Positions 48,229-55,030 of a stretch of 64,000 bases of DNA are shown here, piece by piece. The notes beneath the pieces are model-generated. The model was not told the DNA's origin and ran no database searches. It worked only from the letters and a program-made list of their open reading frames with translations. Position numbers and translations under genes: made by a program. Within the stretch, counting starts at the first letter, position 1. Every line of letters begins with the position of its first letter. The DNA comes from Polaromonas sp. (GTDB lineage: Bacteria > Pseudomonadota > Gammaproteobacteria > Burkholderiales > Burkholderiaceae_C), in contig PNNC01000063.1 of the NCBI GenBank assembly GCA_013824015.1, forward strand, positions 62,001-126,000, read 5' to 3'.

Positions 48229-48873
48229 ATGCCGCAACTGATTGCATCGGTCGAGGGCGTGGAGATCAAACATGTCCACCTGCGCAAGGACCGCACCACG
48301 CTGGGCCGCCGGCCCTACAACGACATCGTGCTGAACAACCCGCTGGTCAGCGGCGAACATTGTGTGTTCGAGCTGCACGGCCTGGCCGATGTGTATGTCG
48401 AGGACCTCGCCAGCACCAACGGCACCTACCTCAACGGCCACATGATCAAGTCACGGGAGAAGCTGCAGGACAACGACGCGATTGCGATCGGCAACTTCAG
48501 GATCCAGTACATCGCGGCCTCGGAAGAGTCGGGCTTCCACCAGACCGCCGAAATGAAACTCGACGCCCACAGCGCGGCCGCCGCCTCATCGGCAATGGCG
48601 TCGCTGAACGCCAGTTTCAAGGTGCTGTCCGGATCGTCGGCCGGGCTGGAGGTGCCGGTGGTCAAGGCGGTGAGCACCTTCGGCAATCCTGCGGTCAGCG
48701 TGGTGGCGGTGTCGCACCGGCGGTACGGCTATTACGTGGCGCACCTGACCGGGCCGGTTGCGCCGACGCTCAATGGCGTGGCCGTGAGTGGCGAGGCCGT
48801 GCCACTGATGCACAACGACGTGCTGGAGCTGGCCGGCACCAGCATGCAGTTTGTGCTGAAGGACAGCGCCTAG
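48229..48873 (+). CDS. FHA-domain protein
   Basis: A 214-residue cytoplasmic protein. Residues 1-100 are a forkhead-associated domain: TTLGRRPYNDIVLNNPLVSG (Gly-Arg), SGEHCVFEL (Ser-x-x-His) and STNGTYLNG (Asn-Gly), the phosphothreonine-reading surface. Residues 125-214 look like a second, diverged FHA-like unit without those residues (FKVLSGSSAGLEVPV, LNGVAVSGEAVPL). No kinase gene is adjacent. Its binding partner is unknown. Confidence 0.88.
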   Translation: MPQLIASVEGVEIKHVHLRKDRTTLGRRPYNDIVLNNPLVSGEHCVFELHGLADVYVEDLASTNGTYLNGHMIKSREKLQDNDAIAIGNFRIQYIAASEESGFHQTAEMKLDAHSAAAASSAMASLNASFKVLSGSSAGLEVPVVKAVSTFGNPAVSVVAVSHRRYGYYVAHLTGPVAPTLNGVAVSGEAVPLMHNDVLELAGTSMQFVLKDSA

Positions 48874-49065
48874 GCAGTGCGGCCCGCCACGGGTGTCCGG
48901 TGCCGTGCGACGTTTCATTGATCTGGCGCATGGACGGACTGGCTGGCTTGCTGTCCCATGGCATGACGGGTGTTCCGGCACGGCTGGTACAAACGCTGCG
49001 AGCGGCGCGCGTCGGCGCCTGTGCCGCTGCTGCCCCTGGCGTTGCAGGCGTGGCGCAAATTCGAT

Positions 49066-49096
49066 AAATTGTCTATCAAATGCCAAATTTTCTATC
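49066..49096 (+). promoter_or_regulatory. Tandem operator-like direct repeats before the S24 repressor
   Basis: AAATTGTCTATC at 49066-49077 and AAATTTTCTATC at 49085-49096 agree at 11 of 12 positions and are 19 bases apart, about two helical turns. They lie 26-56 bases before the repressor start in an A/T-rich pocket. Autoregulation by the encoded protein is the obvious hypothesis. An inverted repeat near 49789-49823 may belong to the same control. Confidence 0.5.
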
Positions 49097-49121
49097 GGGA
49101 CGGAGGCATACCCTATAGACT

Positions 49122-49739
49122 ATGAGCGTTCACACATTAATCAGGGAAGGCCGCAAGCGGCTGGCCATGAGCGAGCAGCAGTTTGCTGACGCTGCAGGCG
49201 TCAGTCGCGGCGCGGTACAACAATGGGAAAGACCGGGCGGCACAGCGCCGAAACGCTCCAACCAGCGCAGGGTGGCGGAACTGCTGGGCGTGTCCGTCGC
49301 CGAACTGATGTCCGGTGGCTCCAACGTCAGCCCGGGCTTTGACGTGAGAGCAGAGGTTCCCCTGATCTCGGAAGTCCAGGCGGGCAACTACACGGTCATC
49401 GACAATTTCCAGCCACGTGACGGGCTGGAAATGGTGCCGGTGACGATTCCGATCAAGCGCCACACCTTTGCGCTGCGCGTGCAGGGCGACAGCATGGTGG
49501 GTGACAGCCTCGATTCCTTTCCCGAAGGCTCCCTGCTGATCGTGGAGCCCGAGATGGATGCCTTGCCCGGTGACTATGTGATCGCGCTGAACAGCGAAAA
49601 CCAGACCACCTTCAAGCAGCTGATCCGGGACGGCGGGGAACTGTTCCTCAAGCCGCTCAATGTGCGTTACCCGATCAGGCCGCTGGGCACCGCCGAGATC
49701 ATCGGCGTCGTGCGCGAGTTCACCAAAAAATTCCGCTAG
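49122..49739 (+). CDS. LexA-like autocleaving repressor (HTH plus S24 peptidase), phage-repressor type
   Basis: A 205-residue regulator. The N-terminal helix-turn-helix is at about 16-40 (EQQFADAAGVSRGAVQQWE); the C-terminal domain is an S24 peptidase. The self-cleavage site fits A87-G88 (SEVQAGNY). The serine is S124 in RVQGDSMVGDS and the general-base lysine K165 in TTFKQLIRDG, both expected for LexA/CI-type repressors. No phage genes surround it, so it is either a captured prophage repressor or a host SOS-linked regulator. The ATG at 49122 has only a distant GGAGG, 15 bases away. Confidence 0.88.
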   Translation: MSVHTLIREGRKRLAMSEQQFADAAGVSRGAVQQWERPGGTAPKRSNQRRVAELLGVSVAELMSGGSNVSPGFDVRAEVPLISEVQAGNYTVIDNFQPRDGLEMVPVTIPIKRHTFALRVQGDSMVGDSLDSFPEGSLLIVEPEMDALPGDYVIALNSENQTTFKQLIRDGGELFLKPLNVRYPIRPLGTAEIIGVVREFTKKFR

Positions 49740-49788
49740 CCGGGCCAGATCGCGGCCCTGCGCGGCTCGCCCGCCACAGCTTGTGCAT

Positions 49789-49823
49789 AAAAAGATCACC
49801 AAAGATAGAAAAATAATCTTTTT
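49789..49823. repeat. A/T-rich inverted repeat after the repressor gene
   Basis: AAAAAGAT at 49789-49796 and ATCTTTTT at 49816-49823 form an 8-base inverted repeat around a purine-rich loop. It could be a weak terminator of the repressor gene or an operator for the following gene. Confidence 0.5.
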
Positions 49824-49867
49824 GCCCGGATCTGGTTAGACTCCTTTGAAAACAGGGGGAGAACCGG

Positions 49868-50557
49868 GTGCTTGCTGATCTGACGGGACCGGTGGGGGCG
49901 GCCGCTGTGCTGCTGTTGGGGATGGTGGCCGCGGGTGTGCTGATACGGCGTTGGCGCTTGCGCCAGACGGCCCTGCGCAGCATGCGCGCGCCCAGCCAGT
50001 GGCCGATCATGGCGCGCGAGCTGGTCACGCCGGACGAACAGGTGCTCTGGCAGTGGTTGTGCCGGGAGTTGGCGGAATACCCGGTGATGATCAAGCTTCC
50101 ACTGCTTCGCTACATCGCGCTCACCACGCCGGCCGACAGCGCCGCCTGGCACAAGCGCCTGAGCGGTGTGTACTGCACCTTCACGGTGTGCAGTGCTGAC
50201 GGAACCGTGATCGGCTGTGTGGACTTCGTCGACGCCGATGAAGACCGGGCCCACTGCTACCTCAAGGAGTCGATTCTGGGCAAATGCGGCATTCCCTATG
50301 TGATGGCCGGACCGGGCCGCTGGCCCGCCGCGGACAGCTTGCGCACGGCCTTTATCGGGGAGATTGAGCTGAGCGGGCCGGATCCGACCGGCCCCGGGTC
50401 GCCGGAATGCCTGGCGGGGGGGAGCGGGCTGGAGCTGACGGCGATGGATTCCCTGACGCCGTCGGCTGTGGACCGGGCGCGCAGCGACCTGCAGGCCAGT
50501 CTGGACCAGCGGCGCAGGCAGCGGCCGATTCCGCCTGGCGGGATGCCGGACGTCTGA
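49868..50557 (+). CDS. Membrane-anchored conserved protein, DUF2726-like (paralog 1)
   Basis: A 229-residue protein from GTG at 49868, preceded by GGGGAGA. One N-terminal membrane helix (about 9-27), then a cytoplasmic domain: ARELVTPDEQVLWQWLCREL, then GVYCTFTVCSADGTVIGCVDF, then LKESILGKCGIPY. This layout resembles DUF2726 with its 'vDFv..d....viElDd..H' and 'kd..l..aGip' elements, but the catalytic-like positions are not conserved. Its C-terminal 60 residues are Pro/Gly-rich. It is homologous to the next gene. Confidence 0.6.
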   Translation: MLADLTGPVGAAAVLLLGMVAAGVLIRRWRLRQTALRSMRAPSQWPIMARELVTPDEQVLWQWLCRELAEYPVMIKLPLLRYIALTTPADSAAWHKRLSGVYCTFTVCSADGTVIGCVDFVDADEDRAHCYLKESILGKCGIPYVMAGPGRWPAADSLRTAFIGEIELSGPDPTGPGSPECLAGGSGLELTAMDSLTPSAVDRARSDLQASLDQRRRQRPIPPGGMPDV

Positions 50558-50717
50558 AGTGGCTGGGTGTGTGCCGCGCTGGCGACAGAACCGGGGCGCG
50601 ATTTCATTTCGTCACCGTTGCGCAGCGCAAGTTTTGACCGCCGGGTGTTTTGTGATTTATGCTGGTCCCGCAGGCAGGGCTGAACACCGCAGCATGTCGC
50701 ACTAGAAGGAGATTGTT

Positions 50718-51509
50718 GTGAACCTGTCCACATGGCTGATGACTTTGGTAGGCGTCCTGCTGGGCGTTGGCGTCGGTGTCGTGCTGCATATCGGCTGGGT
50801 CCGGCGCCATGCCGAGCGCAAGCTGCGCCTGCCCGACCGTTGGCTGCTGAACGCCAGGGGCCTGGTCACCAGCGAGGAAATGGACGTCTGGAAGTGGCTG
50901 CGCCTGGCTTTTCCCGACCACGCCGTGATGGTCAAGGTGCCGGTCATGCGTTTCACGGTTCCCAGCACCCGGGACAAGCCGGAAAACAAGGACCAGCACT
51001 GGCACGAGTTGCTCAACGGCGTGTACTGCAGTTTCACCGTCAGCACGCTCGATGGCAAGGTGGTCGGTTGCGTCGATGTGCCTGGCAAGCGCGGCCTGAC
51101 CAAGGCCCAGCGCGACATGAAGGAAAGCCTGCTGATGGAATGCGGGATTGGCTACACCACCGTGCGCAGCAACAGCCTGCCCTCGGCCAGCGCCATGCGT
51201 ACAGCCTTCCTTGGCGAGGCCGAGATTGTCGAGCAGGAGGCCGAGGAGACGCGGGGTGGCGACAGCAGCTTCCACGCGGCGCTCACTGAATTTACCAGCG
51301 AGAAGGTCCGCGCGGCCAAGGCGGCGGCGATCCAGGAACTCAAGGACAAGCAGGCTGCGACAACCGAAGCGCGGGGCAAAAATGCCAACGTGGGGTTCAA
51401 TCCCGACGGCACCGGTTCTTTCATGACGAAGGACAAACCGGACCGCTTTGCCACGAAGTGGGAAGACTCCTTCACCATGGGCGAAAGCCGGCCCGCCAAG
51501 CTCTCCTGA
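50718..51509 (+). CDS. Membrane-anchored conserved protein, DUF2726-like (paralog 2)
   Basis: A 263-residue protein from GTG at 50718, behind AGAAGGAGA. N-terminal helix at about 7-25, then ARGLVTSEEMDVWKWLRLAF, GVYCSFTVSTLDGKVVGCVDV and MKESLLMECGIGY align with the preceding protein throughout. The shared ...RTAFLGE element follows. The C-terminal 90 residues are charged and unlike those of paralog 1. The pair arose by tandem duplication. Function unknown; no partner gene is evident. Confidence 0.6.
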   Translation: MNLSTWLMTLVGVLLGVGVGVVLHIGWVRRHAERKLRLPDRWLLNARGLVTSEEMDVWKWLRLAFPDHAVMVKVPVMRFTVPSTRDKPENKDQHWHELLNGVYCSFTVSTLDGKVVGCVDVPGKRGLTKAQRDMKESLLMECGIGYTTVRSNSLPSASAMRTAFLGEAEIVEQEAEETRGGDSSFHAALTEFTSEKVRAAKAAAIQELKDKQAATTEARGKNANVGFNPDGTGSFMTKDKPDRFATKWEDSFTMGESRPAKLS

Positions 51510-51664
51510 GGCGGCGGCGGGTCGCGGTCATGCTGCATCCCGCTGAAAGACCTGTCCTACAGGTGCTCGGGTGGCTGGCCCCGCTGATCGGCGATGAATT
51601 CCCTCAGTGGCGCCACGGCTGCCGCTCCAGACTCAAGCATCTTCAAAAGCCAAGGAGCTTGAGC

Positions 51665-52156
51665 ATGTCACCCTCTTTTTCATCCCTGTCCCTGATCCCG
51701 ACCACGCGCCTGCTGGCCGCCCTCGGCTGCTCGCTGTTGCTGGCCAGCGGGGCCGCCCTGGCGCAGGTCCCGGTCACCGCCACCGGAACCACCGGCATTG
51801 ATGCCTCGGGCAATGTCCAGAAGGAACGTGAGGCCTGTTTGACCGGTCGCACGCAACAGGACCAGGCCACCTGCCTGCGCGAGGCCAACAATGCCGCCGC
51901 CGAAAAACGCAGCGGCAAGCTCGACAATGCCGGCGCCCAGTTCGACGCCAATGCCCGCCAGCGCTGCGAAGTGCTGACCGGCGAGGACCGTGTGGCCTGT
52001 GAGGCGCGTGTCATGGGTTACGGCAACACGCAGGGCAGTGTGGCTGGCGGCGGCGTGATCCGCGAGGTCGAGACCGTGGTGGTGCCCGCTGGCGCGACCT
52101 CGGTGCGTATCGAGCCCAAGACCAGTGCGCCGGTGCTGATCGTCCCGAGCAAGTAA
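51665..52156 (+). CDS. Secreted cysteine-containing hypothetical protein
   Basis: A 163-residue protein with a signal peptide (MSPSFSSLSLIP, hydrophobic core, cleavage at ALAQ). The mature part is a short helical region with four cysteines in pairs (ACLTGRTQQDQATC and RCEVLTGEDRVACEARV), which suggests two disulfides, and an Ala/Val-rich tail. Similar proteins occur in Burkholderiales; function unknown. ATG at 51665. Confidence 0.6.
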   Translation: MSPSFSSLSLIPTTRLLAALGCSLLLASGAALAQVPVTATGTTGIDASGNVQKEREACLTGRTQQDQATCLREANNAAAEKRSGKLDNAGAQFDANARQRCEVLTGEDRVACEARVMGYGNTQGSVAGGGVIREVETVVVPAGATSVRIEPKTSAPVLIVPSK

Positions 52157-52161
52157 AGTCC

Positions 52162-52809
52162 GTGTCCAGTTCCAAACCAGGGCCAGTGACAGAGCGGCCA
52201 CGCCATTTCTCGATGGTCAGGGATTTTCACCTGGCCGACTTCCTGACCTTGTGCAACGCGGCTTGCGGCGTGGCCGGGGTTTTCCTGGCCATGCTGTTTG
52301 CGGTGGAGGGCGACAAGCGCTACTTCTACCTGGCGGCCCTGATGGCGCCTGCCGCCTTCGTGTTCGATGTGTTTGACGGGAAAGTGGCGCGCTGGCGCAA
52401 CCAGCATTCGGCGCTGGGCCGCGAACTGGACTCCCTGGCGGACATCATCTCCTTCGGCGTGGCGCCGGCTGCGCTGGCGTTTGCAGCCGGCATGCGTGGC
52501 GGCTGGGACTGGGTGGCGCTGATTTATTTCGTCTGCTGCGGGGTCAGCCGCCTGGCACGCTACAACGTGACGGCCGAGAGCCTGTCCGCGGGCGCCGCCA
52601 AGGTGGTTTATTTCGAAGGTACACCGATCCCGACCAGCGTGCTGCTGACGGCGCTGCTGGCGCTTGCTGCCTGGCAAGGCCGTCTGGGCGACCAGTTGTA
52701 CGGCGGCGTGTGGCAGCTTGGCCCCTGGGGCCTGCATCCGCTGTCACTGCTGTTTCTGGTGTCGGGCACGCTGATGCTCAGCAAGACGCTGCGGATTCCC
52801 AAGCTGTAG
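52162..52809 (+). CDS. pssA: CDP-diacylglycerol-serine O-phosphatidyltransferase
   Basis: A 215-residue integral membrane enzyme that makes phosphatidylserine. The CDP-alcohol phosphotransferase motif is complete: D69-x2-D72-G-x2-A-R-x8-G-x3-D90-x3-D94, within DVFDGKVARWRNQ and LGRELDSLAD. There are six to seven helices. GTG at 52162 is used; ATG at 52213 (MVRDFHLADF) is an alternative that still keeps the whole catalytic region. The length and the LADFLTLCNAACG opening fit the serine rather than glycerol-phosphate branch. It is followed by a terminator. Confidence 0.88.
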   Translation: MSSSKPGPVTERPRHFSMVRDFHLADFLTLCNAACGVAGVFLAMLFAVEGDKRYFYLAALMAPAAFVFDVFDGKVARWRNQHSALGRELDSLADIISFGVAPAALAFAAGMRGGWDWVALIYFVCCGVSRLARYNVTAESLSAGAAKVVYFEGTPIPTSVLLTALLALAAWQGRLGDQLYGGVWQLGPWGLHPLSLLFLVSGTLMLSKTLRIPKL

Positions 52810-52823
52810 GGCGTTCCGGCAGA

Positions 52824-52847
52824 TCCGGCGCTGCGCGCCGGAATTTT
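52824..52847 (+). terminator. Rho-independent terminator of pssA
   Basis: TCCGGCGC, loop TGC, GCGCCGGA, then ATTTTCC: an eight-pair GC-rich stem with a short T-run, 15 bases after the stop codon. Confidence 0.75.
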
Positions 52848-52851
52848 CCGC

Positions 52852-52908
52852 TGAATTGAGCGCCAGCCCTTGTCCAGCGGTCGTTTCACGCTATCAAACC
52901 AGGAGCGA
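52852..52908 (-). repeat. Intergenic repeat family A, copy 10 (inverted)
   Basis: CTGAATTGAGCGCCAGCCC, then TTGTCCAGCGG, then CGCTATCAAACCAGGAGCG. Similar to copy 2 in order (GCCAGCCC ... GCTATCAAA.CAGGAGCG), though the stem is less perfect. Confidence 0.75.
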
Positions 52909-53029
52909 TGGGGTACCAGCGCCGGGCCGCTTGTCGGTGCGCGCCGACAAGCTTGGTGCACACCGGCCTATAGGCCGCGCCGCCTTCTGGCGCCATCATG
53001 GGCCTTGTTCTGTTTTATCCCGGCTTCCG

Positions 53030-53209
53030 ATGACCACGCCTGCACCTGCCTCACTATCCTGCCGTCCTGCGCTGCTTGCCGACGCCGGCGCACCGCCCCT
53101 GCGCGGCGCGCTGGTGGCTTATGTGTCGGCGGTATCGGCCAGCATCGGTGCCATGGCTGCCGTGGTAGGGGCTGGCATTCCGCTGGATCTGCTGATGGCG
53201 GTGGCCTGA
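53030..53209 (+). CDS. Very small hypothetical protein with hydrophobic C-terminus
   Basis: A 59-residue frame from ATG: SCRPALLADAGAPPLRGALV, then AYVSAVSASIGAMAAVVGAG. The second half is one hydrophobic segment and could be a membrane helix. It is the first of a run of short frames in the same direction, with two bases between this stop and the next ATG. No ribosome-binding site stands out. Existence as a gene is likely but unproven. Confidence 0.4.
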   Translation: MTTPAPASLSCRPALLADAGAPPLRGALVAYVSAVSASIGAMAAVVGAGIPLDLLMAVA

Positions 53210-53211
53210 TC

Positions 53212-53364
53212 ATGCACACACCCCGCAATCCCACCCAACACGCCCCGCCGGATGGTGATGAGCCCGGTAGCGGGCCGGCGGAGCTTCCGGTCGAACCGGA
53301 CCTGGGTCCGGTTCCCCCCTTGCCGCATCCGGAAGATCCCGGCGTGGTCCAGCCCGCCGTCTGA
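53212..53364 (+). CDS. Very small Pro/Gly-rich hypothetical protein
   Basis: A 50-residue frame, mainly Pro, Gly, Glu, Asp (HAPPDGDEPGSGPAELPV), without predicted structure, too short for strong coding evidence. It lies directly between two other small frames in the same direction. It may be a real small protein of the 53030-53580 run or a chance frame. Confidence 0.3.
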   Translation: MHTPRNPTQHAPPDGDEPGSGPAELPVEPDLGPVPPLPHPEDPGVVQPAV

Positions 53365-53373
53365 AGGTCCGCC

Positions 53374-53580
53374 ATGAGCCTGCCTGACACACACGCCGCA
53401 GCCCGCCAGGCACTGGCCGACTATGACGAAGCCCGAGCCGACTACATGCGCCTGCTGAGCATGAGCCCGCCGGACGACCACGCCGTCAACGCCGCCATGG
53501 TGGCGATGGACCAGGCACACATCCGGTTCAAACAGGCCATGGGCGACCATGACGCGCCCACCCATCTGCGGCCAGTTTGA
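53374..53580 (+). CDS. Small helical protein (paralog of the gene at 53786)
   Basis: A 68-residue protein: ALADYDEARADYMRLLSMSP followed by AAMVAMDQAHIRFKQAMG. Two amphipathic helices joined by a Pro-containing turn. The same pattern recurs in the next gene (LADYDFLRATYDMLLRAPVP ... AAFDALDAAHARLKAAH), which argues for both being expressed, conserved small proteins. No function known. Confidence 0.5.
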   Translation: MSLPDTHAAARQALADYDEARADYMRLLSMSPPDDHAVNAAMVAMDQAHIRFKQAMGDHDAPTHLRPV

Positions 53581-53785
53581 CCCGCTGAGGTCCTCTCGCC
53601 CCTGAGCGCGACCCGCCGCCATGCCCTGTGTCTTGCTGGCGCCGGCGCTGGTAGGTGGGTTCCCACACTCCGAAGTTCACTTGGCCTATGGTGCCGCGAC
53701 AGGCACGCCCCAACAATGATTGCATGGCCGCGGCAATGCAATGCAGCGTGTGTGGCCGGCGTTTCAAGTCAACCAGGAGATGTTC

Positions 53786-53989
53786 ATGCAGGCAGAAGTG
53801 ATCACATCAGGAATACGGCCCACCGTTGCACTGGCCGACTACGACTTCCTTCGCGCGACCTACGACATGTTGCTGCGCGCGCCGGTGCCCAACCAGGCTG
53901 CGATTGGCGCGGCGTTTGATGCGCTGGACGCGGCGCATGCGCGCCTGAAGGCTGCCCACCTGCAGCAGCACATGGCGCTGATGAACTGA
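53786..53989 (+). CDS. Small helical protein (paralog of the gene at 53374)
   Basis: A 67-residue protein with the same helix-turn-helix layout as its neighbour. ATG at 53786 is chosen because AGGAG stands six bases before it; ATG at 53780 would lie on top of the ribosome-binding sequence. It precedes the response-regulator gene by 54 bases. No DNA-binding or enzymatic motif is visible. Confidence 0.55.
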   Translation: MQAEVITSGIRPTVALADYDFLRATYDMLLRAPVPNQAAIGAAFDALDAAHARLKAAHLQQHMALMN

Positions 53990-54043
53990 ACAAGTGCCTG
54001 TGCCGATGCGCGGGCCCACCCATTACCAAAGACTGGATACCCC

Positions 54044-54439
54044 GTGCCCCTGATTACTTACCTCGTCGAAGACAACAAGATGATCCTCGACAACCTGATC
54101 GAAACGCTGGAGGAGATTGCGTCGGTCAAGGTGGTGGGGCACGCGGCCACCGAAGCCGAGGCCACCCGCTGGCTGCAGCTCAACGACGGCCACTGGCACC
54201 TCGCGGTGGTGGACCTGTTCCTGCAGGAGGGCAGCGGGCTGGGTGTGCTGGCCGGTTGCCGACAGCGTGAGCCTTACCAGAAGGTGGTGGTGCTGACCAA
54301 CTACGCCACCGACGATGTGCGCAGCCGCGCCATGGACCTCGGTGCTGACGCGGTGTTTGACAAGTCCAACCAGCTCGACGAGTTTTTTCAGTACTGCATT
54401 GCCGAGACCGCCAAGGACCTGGAGCTGCCGCAGGCCTGA
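54044..54439 (+). CDS. Single-domain response regulator
   Basis: A 131-residue receiver domain from GTG at 54044 with no output domain. Acidic pocket E9-D10, phosphoacceptor D57 in AVVDLFLQEG, the switch Thr T85 and the conserved Lys K107 (FDKSNQ) are all present. It may shuttle phosphate or act by protein contact, like CheY-type or DivK-type regulators. The large histidine kinase at 55031 is the closest candidate partner. A cupin gene on the other strand separates them. Confidence 0.88.
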   Translation: MPLITYLVEDNKMILDNLIETLEEIASVKVVGHAATEAEATRWLQLNDGHWHLAVVDLFLQEGSGLGVLAGCRQREPYQKVVVLTNYATDDVRSRAMDLGADAVFDKSNQLDEFFQYCIAETAKDLELPQA

Positions 54440-54459
54440 ATTCGCGCCTTGCGGCAGGC

Positions 54460-54487
54460 CTGGCGGCATCGCTGCCAGCCTGTAAAT
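54460..54487 (+). terminator. Probable terminator after the response regulator
   Basis: CTGGCGGC, loop ATC, GCTGCCAG (one G-T pair), then CCTGTAAATTTT: an eight-pair stem followed by an A/T-run, about 20 bases after the stop. Confidence 0.5.
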
Positions 54488-54498
54488 TTTCGGAAAAT

Positions 54499-54548
54499 CC
54501 GGCCTCAGCCCTTTACTCGCGGGAAGGTGCTGCTATCAACAAGATAGC
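54499..54548 (-). repeat. Intergenic repeat family A, copy 11 (inverted, diverged)
   Basis: ATCCGGCCTCAGCCC, then TTTACTCGCGGGAAGG, then GCTGCTATCAACAAGATAGC. The outer order is that of the other inverted copies; the inside is degenerate. Confidence 0.55.
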
Positions 54549-54558
54549 ATGGCGGCGA

Positions 54559-54894
54559 TCATGCCGCCGGATGCCGCAGCAGCGTCGCGAGCAGCGAACT
54601 GTCGGCCCGTGCCAGCAGCGCATGCGGCTCGCGCGCCGGCAACAGCATCAGATCGCCCTGGGCCAGACGGCATTGACGCCCCGGCGTGCTCACCAGCACC
54701 TCGCCTTCGAGGCAAAGCAGCGTCATTTCGCCGGCGACCTGGTGCTCGGCAAGGGTCTGACCAGCCGTCAGCACCAGCCGCATCAGTTGCATGCGGTCGG
54801 TTTTCAGCAGGCTGTGGGTCCGGGTCTGCGCGATGTGTGCTGCCAGGGGACGGACGCTGACCACATCGAGCGGCTGGGCGTGAACAAGGGCCAT
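54559..54894 (-). CDS. Cupin-domain protein
   Basis: A 111-residue single cupin. The first motif is seen in LAEHQVAGEMTLLCLEGEV (H and E ligands in place of the canonical HxH) and the second in GDLMLLPAREPHALLA (P and H). The remainder is strands only. Metal binding is plausible but one histidine is replaced. It lies between a response regulator and a histidine kinase, facing the opposite way, with a start divergent from the kinase. Confidence 0.75.
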   Translation of the reverse strand: MALVHAQPLDVVSVRPLAAHIAQTRTHSLLKTDRMQLMRLVLTAGQTLAEHQVAGEMTLLCLEGEVLVSTPGRQCRLAQGDLMLLPAREPHALLARADSSLLATLLRHPAA

Positions 54895-55030
54895 GGGTGT
54901 CTCCGTCAGGCGTGATGCGGCCACCATAGTCCCGCAGGCCGCCTTTGTCCAGCCGGCCGTGCGCGGCTGACCGGGGCGTGTGGATAATGACCGGCAGATT
55001 CCCGGTTCATGCCGGCACAGGGCCCCGCAC

